From: Emydura subglobosa
Lineage: Eukaryota > Chordata > Testudines > Chelidae
Direction of reading: 5' to 3'
Assembly: GCA_007922225.1 (NCBI GenBank)
Contig: ML679961.1
Location: 6,555,702-6,619,701 of the forward strand
DNA length: 64,000 bases
In this document: positions 39,666 through 51,782 of the stretch, in pieces
How positions within the stretch are numbered: the stretch's first letter is position 1
Layout of the letters: every line of letters starts with the position of its first letter
Translations under genes and position numbers: made by a program
The notes under the pieces: model-generated
Database searches by the model: none
What the model was told of the DNA's origin: nothing
The model's input: the letters and a program-made list of their open reading frames with translations, nothing else

Positions 39666-41832
39666 CTGAAAAGAAAAAAAGCAGCATTATTTATGGCTGC
39701 CGCATATAAGCAAAAGACAGGAGAGAAGAAGTTGGGAGTTTTATTTATGTGTTTGTGAGAAACATAAATATAGCGAATCTTTAGACGGGCGGATCAGAGG
39801 TTAATGCACACATATTCCCAATTTGCTACTAAAAATTGACCCATGGCTTCCAGCATCCTCAGTGAGAATTTGTGGTGGCACCCTCATTAAAATAGACAAC
39901 TTATCAGTTTCACTGTGACTGCCTCTATTTTCACCAGATACAGCAAATCAACATACAACATGCTGGAACAAGTTACTACAAAACAATTTACAAACAGCTC
40001 TCAAGTCACACAAAGCCACATTGACTCTATTCTTAACAGAGCTGATACTTCAGCAATTATCTTCAGTACCAGCCACAAAACTTAGGTTTTTCCTCAATTG
40101 AGATTTCCATTGCACTAACAAAATATTCCTCAGGAAAGGCTATGTCACCTGGTTTTAATATCTACACAAAAAGCTAGTCATGCATTTCCTTTCCTTATTA
40201 ATTAGCACTAGCTCAAAGACCCAAAAATTAAGGACATGAAGAATTCTATTGTGAATCTGTATTCATGACTAAGCAGACATAATCCTAAAGTACATAGTCA
40301 TGTCTGGGAAGCTAGGGTCTTAAATCATAAAGCTTGAAAAACATTATGATCATTCAGATATGCTCAAACCCACTTCTAAAACAGTTAATTTAATGAGTAA
40401 TAGAAGAAATTTCAATTTCCTGCAGAATTTGGTGCCAGAATGCAGTGAAAGATTAAAGACTACTTGGGATCCAGATACAATCTGACCAAAGGGTATTCCA
40501 CAAGCACCCCACACCCTACCACCCTGCAAGAGGGTTTGTTGCACTCGTGTCTCTGTTTTGTCAATGCTACCTCCTACTCCCCAGATCTCAAAGTGCACTG
40601 TGCCCTTCCACACAGAACCTTGGTAAATCCTTATGCCCAGATATTTAGATTCTGCCTTAATTTACCCCTTTGACATGCCACAGAAATCAGGAGATCTTGT
40701 TAAATACATGGGAGACTACTATTCGTAATAACTTTGGGATTCACATATTTGTTTAATCAATCAATATGATTTAGAAACCCTTTTGCTTTTTGATCAGTTA
40801 ACTAATGCAATAATTCAGAAGGCAAGAGGAGGAGAAAGAATCCAAGTGATCCTGGGAAAGGAACATGGCTTCTTGAAGCAAGGATCAGAAAAAAAGCTGA
40901 GAGAAATCATTGACACTTTAAAATAAGTAACTTTGGAATGGAAACTTATTTACCCAATAATTTCCTTTCTGGAAATGACCTCTCTGATGTCTCAGTCTAA
41001 GACATCTAGATTGGACCTCTCTGTGTAATTGCCAGAGGCAGCTCATGCTTGTCCGCAGCACTTGAAGGCTTGGCCATACTTCTTCCTTCACTCCAATTTG
41101 CCTGGAGATGAAATGCTAAGGAACATCCCAAACACAGCCAAACTCTTCCAGGGAGGAAGAACCAGAGAGGATGACAGTTTCCTTACCAAGTGACTCAGTC
41201 ATCCACCTGAGTATCTGGGATAAGAGTCTGGAGCTTTTCCCTACAGAGGCGGAGTGGGCCATGGGCTTTTTGAGGGGAAACGGTTTACTTCACTGACCAA
41301 GGAATTGTCAGGTGTAAGACGATGGTCTTGTTTAATGAGTCCCAAAAGCAGAAGAGGATGAAGAACTCTTAGCCACTTGTAGGCTGTTTAGCAGGATCTG
41401 CCTTGCTGGGGGGAAGATGAAAATAAACAAGGGAAGGAGCTCAGTGGGTGGTCCTGTTAAGGAACAATCCCTGAAAAACATCAACCATTGGATGAAGGAC
41501 AGAGTGATGGGTGCACTGATGCCTCTATATTTGGCATTAAAAACTGGAATGGGTAATGGAAAGGCAGGAATGCCAAGTTGCCACTTTGCATGGCTGGAGC
41601 AAAGAATCTAGTATGAGGGTTGAAGGGAAGCAATCAAGATCGATGGACATGTCTGAGCTGCCTCCAGTATTTGCAGAAAGAGAAGCGAAGCCCAAATGCC
41701 TTAATCAGAAGAGAAATCATGATCCAGGATACCAGTAGGATTCCCCTGCCCCCCAAAAAAGATTGGGAACAGGCAATATAGGATGGATCTCAAAAAAAAT
41801 GTGGTATTACTTGAGTGAGATTTCATACTTAC
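39666..41832 (-). other. SOS2 intron 7
   Basis: A stretch at about 40930-41750 is less AT-rich than its surroundings and may be a decayed transposon, but I could not identify termini or coding motifs. The rest is ordinary intron. Confidence 0.65.
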
Positions 41833-41943
41833 CTGAAAATGTAGAGCAACAGCTGGTTTAGCCATCAAATTATTGAAATTCTCATGAAACTGTGGAGAAA
41901 GAATATCCTGGGACAAAGTTTCGTATGGATCAAAGGCTTGTTC
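41833..41943 (-). CDS. SOS2: SOS2 exon 7 (DH domain)
   Basis: The exon is 111 nt, 37 codons, phase 0 to 0, about residues 287-323. The acceptor is TTCTTTAG and the donor CAG|GTAAGT. The peptide [17 protein letters not shown] follows on from LAE of exon 6, and the exon ends PAVALHFQ. Confidence 0.97.
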
Positions 41944-42693
41944 CTAAAGAAGGGAGGAAATAATTTTATATACACAGAAAAAGGATGCAGGACATCTTTA
42001 GTGCTCAGCTTGTACAATTCGTTTATTGAGATCTGATATTTTAATATGATTTTTCAAGAAAGTTTCAGTTTACTAAAAAATAACAACTCAGTATATCCCA
42101 CAACTCATTCATTTATATTTTAATACATGCACAAAACTTGTGAGCCTCACTCAGCATCACTACATTTGTCATCAACACAAAGTTCATTTTAATGAAATAG
42201 TGGCAGCCAAGAGGCAAATTCTTATTTACAGTCCATTAATGATCCCATCACCCACAAGCCATGCTTTGAAAAGGCTTCTCAGGCATGCATGAAACAATGA
42301 TTACTTACCCCACAGTAACTGTGGTTCTCTCAGGAGATGATGTCATTGTGGATCCCATTTGAGGTCTGCACGCACCTCCCGCGTGCAAGACTTGATTCTT
42401 TTGAGTAAGTGTCAGCTGTGGCCATGCATGCACCGTGCCTCCTTGTACTCCCATGCTCATGCATAAAGGGTGTAGGGGCTGCAACCTTCCGTCAGTGGAA
42501 GCCAGTGTTAGCTGAAGACTCCAAAGTGTGGATGGAGGGCAGGTTGTGTGATCCACACTGACTACAAAATCTGGTTACTGTAGGGCCAGTAATTGTCCTT
42601 TCTTCATGTATATGTCAGTGTGGATCCCACTACTGGCGTCTGGCAGGCAATGCCCTTTCCAGATGGTGGGATGAGGAGCAGCAGCTGCATCAG

Positions 42694-42891
42694 TCAACAG
42701 GGATTATTGTACTGCTTCCCTGAATTTGGCATCTGCTCTGCATAATACTTGACAAAAGTCAGTGGATCAGTCCCTGTTGCTGCTTTGCAGCTCTTGGGAA
42801 CGGACGAATTTCTGAAGGTTGAGGATGTCACTTGAGTTCTGACAGTGCGCCTTGATGTTTGGTGGAAGAGGTACAACAGCCAACACAGCAT
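42694..42891 (-). pseudogene. DIRS recombinase C-terminal remnant (element C)
   Basis: The translation contains SCKAATGTDPLTFVKYYAEQ, aligning with the DICKAATWPSVHTFTSHYA block of element A, including the tyrosine region. Separated from its N-terminal half by the CR1. Confidence 0.75.
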
Positions 42892-42924
42892 GATACACCA
42901 TGTTACCGACTCATATTCTTTGCG

Positions 42925-45155
42925 ATAGAATCATAGAGTTGGAAGGGACCTCAGGAGGTATCTAGTCCAACCCCCTGCTCAAAGCAGGACTAACCTCAGC
43001 TAAATAATCCAAGCCAGAGCTTTGTCAAGCTGCAGCTTAAAAACCTCTAAAGATGGAGATTCCACCACCTCCCTAGGTAACCCATTCCACACCACCCTCC
43101 TAGTGAAAAACTTTTTCCTAATGTCCAACCTAGACCTCCCTCCCTGCAACTTGAGACCATTGCTCCTTGTTCTGTCATCTGCCACCACTGAGAACAGCCT
43201 AGCTCCATCCTCTCTGGAACCCCCTTTCAGGTAGTTAAAGGCTGCTATCAAATCTCCCCCCATTCTTCTCTTCTGTAGACTAAACAAGCTTAGTTCCCTC
43301 AGCCTCTCCTCATAAGTCTTGTGCTCCAGCCCCCTAATCATTTTTGTTGCCATCTGCTGGACTCTCTCCAACTTGTCCACATCCTTTTTGTAATGGGGGG
43401 CCCAAAACTGGACACAATACTCCAAATGTAGCCTCACCAATGCCGAATAGAGGGGAATAATCACTTCCCGCGATCTGCTGGCAATGCTCCTACTAATGCA
43501 GCCCAATATGCTATTAGCTTTCTTGGCAACCAGGGCACACTGCTGACTGATATCCAGCTTCTTATCCACTGTAACCCCCAGGTCCTTTTCTGCAGAACTG
43601 CTGCCTAGCTCATCGGTCCCCAGTCTGTAGCTGTGTATGTGATTCTTCCGTTCTAAGTGGAGGACTCTGCACTTGTCCTTGTTGAACCTCATCAGATTTC
43701 TTTTGGCCCAATCCTCTACTTTGTCTGTCCCTCTATATCCTATCCCTACCTCCAGGGTATCTACCACTCCCCCTAGCTTAGTGTCATCTGCAAACTTGCT
43801 GAGGGTGCAATCTACCCCATCCTCTAGATCATTAATGGAGATGTTGAACAAAACCGGCCCCAGCACTGAACCCTGGGGCACTCCGCTTGTGACCGGCTGC
43901 CAGCTAGACATGGAGACATTGATCGCTACTCATTGAGCCCTATGCTCTAGCCAGTTCTCTATCCATTTTATAGTCCATTCATCCAACCCATACTTCTTTA
44001 ACTTGCTGATAAGAATACTGTGAGAGACCATATCCAAAGCTTTGCTAAAGTCAAGATATATCACGTCCACCACTTTCCCCGCATCCACAGAGCCAGTCAC
44101 CTCTTCATAGAAAGCAATCAGGTTGGTCAGGCATGACTTTCCCTTGGTAAATCCATGTTGACTGTTCATGATCACCTTCCTCTCTTCCAAGCGCCTTAAA
44201 ATGGATTCCTTGAGGACCTGCTCCATGATTTTTCCAGGGATTGAGGTGAGGCTGACCGGTCTGTAGTTCCCCGGATTCTCTTTCCTCCCTTTCTTGAAGA
44301 TGGGCACTATATTTGCTTTTTTCCAGTCATCAGGGACCTCCCCCAATTGCCATGGGCTTTCAAAGATAATAGCCAATGGCTCTGAAATCACATCAACCAA
44401 CTCCCTCAGCACCCTCGGGTGCATTGCATCTGGCCCCATGGACTTGTGTATGTCCAATCCTTCTAAATAGTCTTGGATCTGTTCCTTCAGCACTATGGGA
44501 TGTTCACCTCCTTCCCATTCTGTGCCGCCCAGTGCAGTAGTCTGGGAGCTGACCTTGTCTGTGAAGACAGAGGCAAAAAAGGCATTGAGTACCTCAGCTT
44601 TCTCCACATCCTCTGTCACTAGGTTGCCTCCCCCATTCTGTAAGGGGCCCACACTTTCCCTAATCTTCCTCTTGTTGGTAACATACCTGTAGAAACCCTT
44701 CTTGTTCTCCTTCACATCCCTTGCTAGCTGCAACTCCAATTATGCTTTGGCCTTCCTGATTTCATTCCTGCATGTTCAAGCAGTATTTTTATACTCCTCC
44801 CTAGTCATCTGACCAGGCTTCCACTTCTTGTAAGCTTCTTTTTTGTGTTTAAGCTCACCAAAGACTTCTTTGTTAAGCCAAGCTGGACGCCTACCATATT
44901 TTCTATTCTTTCTGCACGTCGGGATGGTTTGTTCCTGCACCCTCAATAAGGTCTCTTTAAAATACAGCCAGCTCCCCGGGATTCCTTTCCCCCTCATATT
45001 AGCCTCCCAGGGGATCCTGCCCATCAGCTCCCTGAGGGAGTCAAAGTCTGCTTTTCTGAAGTCCATGGTCCGTATCCTGCTGTTCTCCTTTCTTCCTTTT
45101 GTCAGGATCCTGAACTCGACCATCTCATGGTCACTGCTGCCTAAGTGATGGACGG
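42925..45155 (-). mobile_element. CR1 LINE, 5'-truncated, well preserved
   Basis: About 2.2 kb. The 3' end is TAGAATCATAGAGTTGGAAG and continues GGGACCTCAGGAGGTATC. The left flank belongs to the recombinase C-terminus and the right flank to the recombinase N-terminus of DIRS element C, so CR1 inserted into that gene. CR1 usually makes little or no target duplication, and none is obvious. Confidence 0.95.
43000..45155 (-). pseudogene. CR1 ORF2 (linker and reverse transcriptase), three nonsense codons
   Basis: One continuous frame runs from about 45155 ([14 protein letters not shown]) to the stop after KALAWII at 43000, with no frameshift. It is broken only by TGA at 44776-44778, TAA at 44740-44742 and TGA at 43930-43932. 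RT motifs are visible: [31 protein letters not shown] (motif A, usual Phe replaced by Leu in S-K-A-F-D), [16 protein letters not shown] (motif B) and [10 protein letters not shown] (motif C). The N-terminal endonuclease is absent through 5' truncation. The three stops fit C-to-T changes from CGA or CAA. Confidence 0.93.
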
Positions 45156-45270
45156 TTTGGCCTTTGGAATGGCCAGCAACAGACAGGAAAAAGAGGGGAG
45201 ACAGCCTGAATAGTTTGGTCCTGTCAATACGGTAAAGCAAAGCTCTGGAAACATCCAATGTGTGCAACCT
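45156..45270 (-). pseudogene. DIRS recombinase N-terminal remnant (element C)
   Basis: The translation reads [18 protein letters not shown] then [15 protein letters not shown], matching LDVRRALAFYIERTKPFR of element A. It runs directly into CR1 sequence at about 45155. Confidence 0.85.
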
Positions 45271-46399
45271 CTTTGCTCCTAACGACGAACGGTGTTTCAG
45301 GAAGACAGGCAGACAGACTGATCCAGATGGAATTCTGAGACCACGTTGGGGGGAATCTGGTGTGAGGTTTCACAATCACCTCATCGCTATGAAATCTCAT
45401 GTAGCGAAGATCTGCCCTAAGTGCTTCAGGCTCAACTCATTCTCCTGGCCTAAGTGCTTGCAGTTAGGAAGACTGTCTTCAGAATGAGATACAGTAGGGA
45501 GGCTCTTTCAGAATGCTCCTTTTGAGCTCCCGAGTCTCAACAGGATGACACTGAATTCCAAGGCAGGAACCAGCTCTTTGACCAGTGGCTAAATATACAT
45601 CACACCCTTGAAGAGCTTTGGTACTGCTGAGTGAGAGAAGATGGAGCACGAACATACAGGCAGATGGCAAACTGAGATCAGTTTGGGATGGACCTTAGTG
45701 AAGCTGAACAAAAGATGAAGATGTTTCAGATTCAGCAACTAGTCAAAGATCTGTGCTACTTGCATAGGAGCCAAGTCTTGTTAGGCCATGATCAAGAACC
45801 TTTTCCACATTGACAATTAAGTCCTCCTGGTGGCTGTCTTCCTGCTCTGTAACTGCACCTCCTGGACTTGTCTAGGGCAGTCCCTGTCTGTGGTACTGAG
45901 CCAACCGACATCCAGGATGTCAGGTGCAGGGACTTTAGCCGTCATGCTGCAAAATCAGCCCAGGCACTACGGAAGCTGGTTCAGTGGCTGAATGGACATC
46001 TATAGCAGGTCTTTTCAACCAAAACTGCCATGGCCAATGTGTTGCTGTGAGAATCATCATGGCTGTGACTTGAATTTGGAAATCACCATGGAAGATCAGG
46101 GAATAGGTGGAAGAATATAAAAGAGGCCTTGGGTTCCACTGCCGAAGGAACCGTTGGGCAATAAACAGGTACTGTCCTTGGTGGTGAACAGGTCTAACAC
46201 AGGAACCTCAAACAATGTAATACTGGCTCTATGACATCTCTCTGCAGGGACAAATCATGACTAATCATGGTTATCTGCTCACAAAGTCTCTAGATTAATG
46301 CTGATTCCTGGGAAGCAAAGAGCGATTGGGGTTACCTCCTGTCGCTGGCACCCTGTCCAGGATTTGATGGCCTCCAGGTAAAGAGGTAAGGAGCATGCA

Positions 46400-47880
46400 T
46401 CTCCTTATTTATGTAGTGCATTACAGATGTGGCATACACCAGGTTCTGCACTGTTGAATTTCAGAGAACAGGCAGGAACACCACACAGGCCAGCCTGATG
46501 GCCCTGAGTTCCAGGATGTTTATGGGAACCAGATCCCTCGTATTTGCAGGTGGTCCAGGTGGGCTCCACAACCTGAACTGTTGCATCTGTGACTGAAGTC
46601 TTTGTCAAGTGGGGGGACAAAAACAATACCTCCCCTCTGCTTAGTTTTTTGGGGTCTAGCACCATGTCAACTCTGCAACAACATGAGGAGGCCCCAAGAC
46701 CTTACTGTTCATCCGATGTCTTGGAGGAGAGTAGATGGACCTGAGCCAAAGCAATAGCAGCCTCAGGTGAAGTCTTGCAAGCAGCATTGTGTACATCAGG
46801 TGTTCTCAAACTGGGAGTTGGGACCCTTCAAGGGGTCGTGAGTTATTATAGGGGAGTCGTGAGTGGTCAGCCCTTGCACATGCTGTGGCTGCAGCCATTA
46901 GCCCTGTGCATGGCTGACAGCGAGAGCCCTTCAGAGCTGGGTGGCCAAAGAGCAGCGGCTGCTGGCTTGGTGCTGTGAAGGCAGAGCTGCCCCCAGCAGC
47001 AGTGCGGAAGTAAGAGTGGTATGGCCTGAGGGAGGTGTGGCATTGCATGAGGGGCATCACTTTTTTTTGGGGGGGGGGGGAGGAGGGGGTGTGTCATCAC
47101 AGCCTGAAATATTTTCAAAGAGGGTCCCAGCAAAAAAAATGTGAGAACCCCTGATGCACATACATGCTGGCATATGGCCTAACAATCCCAGGCAAGTCTG
47201 TACATTGTAGTCTGATCGTATCTTGAGTAGTAGTGATTCAACAAAAGGAGCTTGTACTCTGATAGGTATGCTCACTCTGACCTGGAGACTATCGTAACTC
47301 CAATGAACTCCATCGTCTACATCACAGTTCACTAGGAGGTCCACCTGGGCAAACAGGAAGGCAGCATATTCTAGGTTTGCTGCAGTCTCTTGCTGGGATC
47401 TGCCTTTGACCAGCTAGTTGTTCAGGTAAGTGTAGACATGGATGCCCTGTCCAGGTATGCTGCAACCACCACTAGCCATTTTGTGAAGACTCTCAGTGCT
47501 GTGGAGCATTTGAATGGCAGTACCTTGTACAGTGGCCTCATTGTGAAGCTCAAGTACTTCCTGTGAGCTGGGTGGATCTTTGACAAGAAAGGAGAGACTC
47601 TCTCTCAGGGAAGGAAATTATATTTCATGAACAAGGTAAGGAGTTGGCCATCCATGGGGGCATCTCAGTCCCATCATCAGTTTGGTCGTGCGAATCGATA
47701 TGATTCTGGGTTGGTGCCAGGGTCCTTCACCCTGTGCTATTCCCGCTTTATCAGACATGGGGGCTCTCTCCTTGGAATCAAGTTTCACAGCTTCCTTGTG
47801 GGACGGTCCATTGTTGCACGGAGCTCCTTTCATGCTCTATGCAGGATTGTCTCTTAGCATTGTCCTTCTGCCATTGGGAT
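46400..47880 (-). pseudogene. DIRS RT and RNase H remnants (element C)
   Basis: Around 47490-47600 the translation has KIHPAHRKYLSFTMRPLYKV then LPFKCSTALRVFTKWLVVVA, the DIRS RT block before the Y-L-D-D region, which itself is decayed. Around 46570-46620 TDATVQVVEPTWT is a frameshifted RNase H start (T-D-A-S-x-x-G-W-G). A hAT-like element interrupts at 46798-47154. Confidence 0.7.
46798..47154. mobile_element. Non-autonomous hAT-like transposon inside DIRS element C
   Basis: Ends CAGGTGTTCTCAAACTGGG and GTGAGAACCCCTG are inverted repeats of the hAT type. Flanking 8-mers GTGTACAT and ATGCACAT match at six of eight positions, a plausible decayed target duplication. Confidence 0.75.
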
Positions 47881-48256
47881 GGTAGGCTCCGACGTTGAAG
47901 TTGTCAGCACGGAGGCCACCAGTGTTGAAGGCATCAAAGTTGATGGCAAGAGTTTTGACAGCGTCCGCACAGTTGCCTCTTTCATTAACTGCTCCTGGAG
48001 TGTGGTGGCCTGATGCTGACTCTTTCAATTCTACTTTGGTAGCGTCATTTCCTTTGGGTCTGAAGTGACCCACGTGGATCGCTCAAGCAGAAGTAACTTG
48101 AGCCATGAGTCCCTACAGTTACAGATCCTAGAGAAAAACAATTGGCATGCCAAGCATAATGGGATATGGCTCTCTCCCAGGGAGACCAGGCAATGGCTGT
48201 GTCTGTCAGTAAGAAAGATGAGACCATAATAGGATGGGCAGGGTTTGAACCCTGAT

Positions 48257-48370
48257 GGTTAAGAGCAGTGTTTAACATTTTCTCATTTAAGGACCCCTAA
48301 AAAATTTCAAATGGAGGTGCAGACTCCTTTGGAAATCCTAGACAGTCTGCAGATCACTAGAAGTCCTAGC
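48257..48370. mobile_element. hAT-like transposon end fragment
   Basis: Starts CAGTGTTTAACATTTTCTCA followed by AAGGACCCCTAAAAAATTTC, typical of one end of a hAT-derived repeat. The other end was not located. Confidence 0.4.
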
Positions 48371-48848
48371 CCGCTACCACAGGAGGTGCACCAGGGTTTC
48401 CTCTCCATTTTTTAATGAAACATCCATATTAAAGGAAACGAGGGGTGAAGACATTCTCTTCATCACACTATCCAAGAAGGGTGAGTTTGAAGCCCTGAAG
48501 AAGAGCAGGTCTGACAGTGGCTGGATTCCATCTCACTGCCATGGGTGGTAAAAGGAACTGAAGGAGGGCGGTGATTGCTCTGCCTTTTCTGCCATTGCAC
48601 TGGAGCACAAGGCCCAGACAGACGCTGCTATTCAAAAGAATCCAGTCTCACATGCAGGAGGCACATGAGCATGTACAACACTGAGATCCGTACACACATA
48701 TTTGAAGACATATGTTTCTATACTGGCTGGCTGGTTATGACTGCTCTAGTTAAAGCAGCATGAGAACATTCTATGTTCATATGCTCATAATTTTCTGAAA
48801 CTTTCATCACTGAGGCATTTTCCACTCATGGTTTCTGCCCAAAGGTGA

Positions 48849-48869
48849 TTTTTTTTTTTTTTTTTTTTT
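48849..48869 (+). repeat. T21 homopolymer
   Basis: Uninterrupted run of 21 T in intron 6. Confidence 0.9.
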
Positions 48870-49009
48870 AAGTTTGGGATAAATTCCTTCAACTGTTTTT
48901 CTGCTGAGAGAACCAACAGATGTAACTATCTAGCTAACTTCTCAATAAAACAACAAAGAACTATATACAAGTGGATGAAAGTGCTCTTGTAAGGAAACCA
49001 CAGTCATGG

Positions 49010-49225
49010 AGGAACAGGGATTCCAACTCCAACCAAGTAATGGTAAGAGGGAACTGAAGGGACGTTGACCTGCACAAACTAATATAACCTCACGGGAGAC
49101 TAGGTCTGATGCATGTGTGGGTCAACAGTACTGCTACGAAAATCTTTCAGCTCTGACATATAGCGTGCATGCAAACTCACATTTGGAATACGTATAGGGA
49201 CAGGGAGCATCACTCGAAGAAGAAT
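49010..49225 (-). mobile_element. DIRS 5' terminus, isolated
   Basis: Parallels 7110-7291 (5' end of element B): AATGGTAAGAGGGAACTGAA here and ATGGTAAGAAGGAACTGGAG there. It ends GGAATACGTATAGGGACAGG, then CACTCGAAGAAGAA, the outer end predicted by the complementary region of element B at 5048-5100. Its ends differ from those of element C, so it is probably a separate copy. Confidence 0.65.
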
Positions 49226-50697
49226 CATAACTTCAAAGTGTAAAAAACCTGCAAACACTTTTGGAGCAAGGCTGATTGAAATCTGAAAGCTGCATTTATA
49301 TTAAAATAGTTGGGGTTATTATGGGAAAAACTGTTTTTGATTTGATAGAGTTATGAGGATTTGCAGCTTGTGCACACAGCAGAGTTTTATACCATCACAT
49401 ACATGCTCTGAAGGCATGTTTTAGTCAATATTCATGAGACAGAAATGACTAATTTAAGTTTCACACTCATGCATGCATATTTCAGCCCTTTTTTGCTTTA
49501 AAACATTTGAGGTAGTTATCAACACGTACTGTAATCATCATTTTTAAATAGGTATGTGGCCAAAATCAAGAACAGATTTTCACCAAGATACTAAAATGTC
49601 ACCGGTCTAGAAATTTTCTATCCCAAACCACCAAGGCATTAGACCCACTGAGAAAGAGAATGCAATTTTTTTTTTTTAAATGGAAAAGCTTTTTTCTCTC
49701 CACTCCCTTCATCTCAAAAACATCTATACCAATTTTGCATAAGCTTTGCAAAAGAGAATTTACCTTTGAAAACAGACCAGCCCAAAACATGATTTAACAT
49801 TATGAGCATATTAAAGGTCTTTTATAATGGAAATGCTTAAGACAACTTTAAATATACCTGCTGCTCTGTGATCTACGTATTTTAGTTTTTAAATCATTAT
49901 CACTAAGCATCTCTCTTTTATATATTTTACACAAGAACGGAAGTATGGTAAAATGTGTGAGATGTTCAGATGACAGCCTACCAAGTGACCTTGCTCTATA
50001 TTACCTACCTAATCAACACTTACCACTAAATTCAACACTCTCAAATATAGAACCTGCTTTTTTCCTACCTGTAAGTTCCATAATTACTTCTTCATTGTCT
50101 ATTAAGAACTTTCAGTTAAATGAGATGTAAAAAAATCCAGGCTGTAATTCCCTGAAAGGGCTTTGCTTGCTTACTGCATAAATCATAAGAGCACATGTAC
50201 AGAGGTCTTCAAGTGACTTCAGTTGTAAGATCAGACTTGTTTTTCAGATTGTACACTATTTCAAACGTGAACATTTAGGGCTCTATTTTAAAATAATCAT
50301 TTGTTTTTAGTCCACTATTAGCATTTTATAACCACTTTAGGGCCAAATCTTACTCAGATGAGATGTCCCAATGTGTCACATGACTTTAATGGGCCTACTC
50401 AAGTAAGGCAAGCAAAGTTTGGTCTTTTAAGGCATGTAAGTGAAAGGAACAATGGCTTGAGATCACAATCTCAGCTCTTCGTAAGAACTGTTTTAACCTT
50501 TACTTGGGCCAGCTGCTAGTTGCATGAGAGCAGCAGTGAGCCCTCACTTGACTTTTAACTAGATATGTTCTGTTTAAAACGAAAGAAGTAGAAGAGAAGT
50601 CAGCCTAGAAGTATCCTGCTTAGGAAGATAATGGCAAAGAAGACCAACGGTAGGCTGCAATATTTAGTAAGTTTGAAATCTGTTTATTTATAAATGT

Positions 50698-50960
50698 ATT
50701 CATAGATTTTTAAGACCAGAAAGGACTATCACCTCATCTGACTTCCTGGCTAACAAAGGCCATAGACTTTCACCCAGTTACTCCTGCATTGAGCACACTA
50801 GCTTGCATTTGACTAAGGCATCCAAAAAAAGCATTGAGTATGGATTTGCCAACATCAAAGGATAGACAATCCACTTCTTCCCTGGGTAGTTTCTTCAATG
50901 GTCGATCTCCCTCACTGTTAAATTTGTGCCTTATTTCGAAATTGAATTTGTCTGACTTCT
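50698..50960 (-). mobile_element. CR1-type LINE 3' end
   Basis: Starts TTCATAGATTTTTAAGACCA, then GAAAGGACTATCACCTCATC, the complement of a CR1-family tail. It abuts DIRS element D. Confidence 0.7.
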
Positions 50961-51782
50961 GGACAGGCTTTGTACTTTGCAGATAAAAAGCAAGGCTCTA
51001 CATACATCAAGGGAGTGAAGCTGCCATTCCTTATTTAAGGTCTGCAATCTGAGAAAGAAGATAGGCATATGGGTTGGTTGAGATGGAAACGAGAAACCAC
51101 CTTCGATAGAAATTTGGGATGAAGGCACAGTTGCCACCATAAACATCAGTTAACCAACCTTCCTCACAGAAGTAACAGCGACCAAGAAAGCTACTTTCTT
51201 AGAGAGAAAAAGAGAGCAGGAGGCCAGAGGCTCAAAGGGGGGCAGGGAGTCCATTAATGCTGTGAGGACTAGGTTGAGGTACTACTGAGGAGCGACAGTC
51301 TAGATGGGCAGGTATTTGCATACAAGGTCCTTCCAGAATCTGGCAGTCAACGGGTGGGTGAAGGCAGAATGCCCCTCCACAGGAGGATGGAAGGCACTAA
51401 TGACAGCTATGTGCACTTTGATGGATCTGAGAGTGAGTCCTGAGGCGTTTGGAGAGAGAAGATAATCTAATAGCATGGGAATACCAACGGCCTCAAGGGT
51501 AAGGCCTCTGTGCTGGGCCCAGGCAGTGAAATGAGCCCACTTTGCCTGGTGTGATTACCTTGTGGAGTCCTTCTGTTATTGGAGAGGATGTCTCGAACCC
51601 CAGCATGCTTTCCTGTGCTGGGAGAGGCATCCATCCAAAAAACAAGCTGTCAGGCGCAGCGCCCTTGGGTCGGGATGTCAGAGCCTGCTGTTGTGTTGTA
51701 TGAGTGGCATCAGAAATGCTGGTCGTGGGAGTGGAGGATGCTTCAATGTGTGGAGAAGGAACCAAAACTGGCGAGGCCAAAA

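Larger units (their letters stand above)
42300..48250 (-). mobile_element. DIRS-like retroelement C, split by a CR1 and a hAT
   Basis: In sense with SOS2. Its 3' end starts near 42300 (ATTACTTACCCCACAGTAAC); a complementary region at about 42535-42632 fuses the complement of this end with CTTTCTTCATGTATATGTCA. Minus-strand remnants then follow: recombinase C-terminus (42694-42891), CR1 insertion (42925-45155), recombinase N-terminus (45156-45270), RNase H trace (about 46600) and RT trace (47490-47880). A matching 5' terminus was not found; the right boundary is approximate. Confidence 0.72.

Noticed and set aside
40930..41750. Possible fourth DIRS-like terminus in intron 7
   Set aside because: Some resemblance to CAGTAAC-type ends, but no complementary region or gene motif could be shown.
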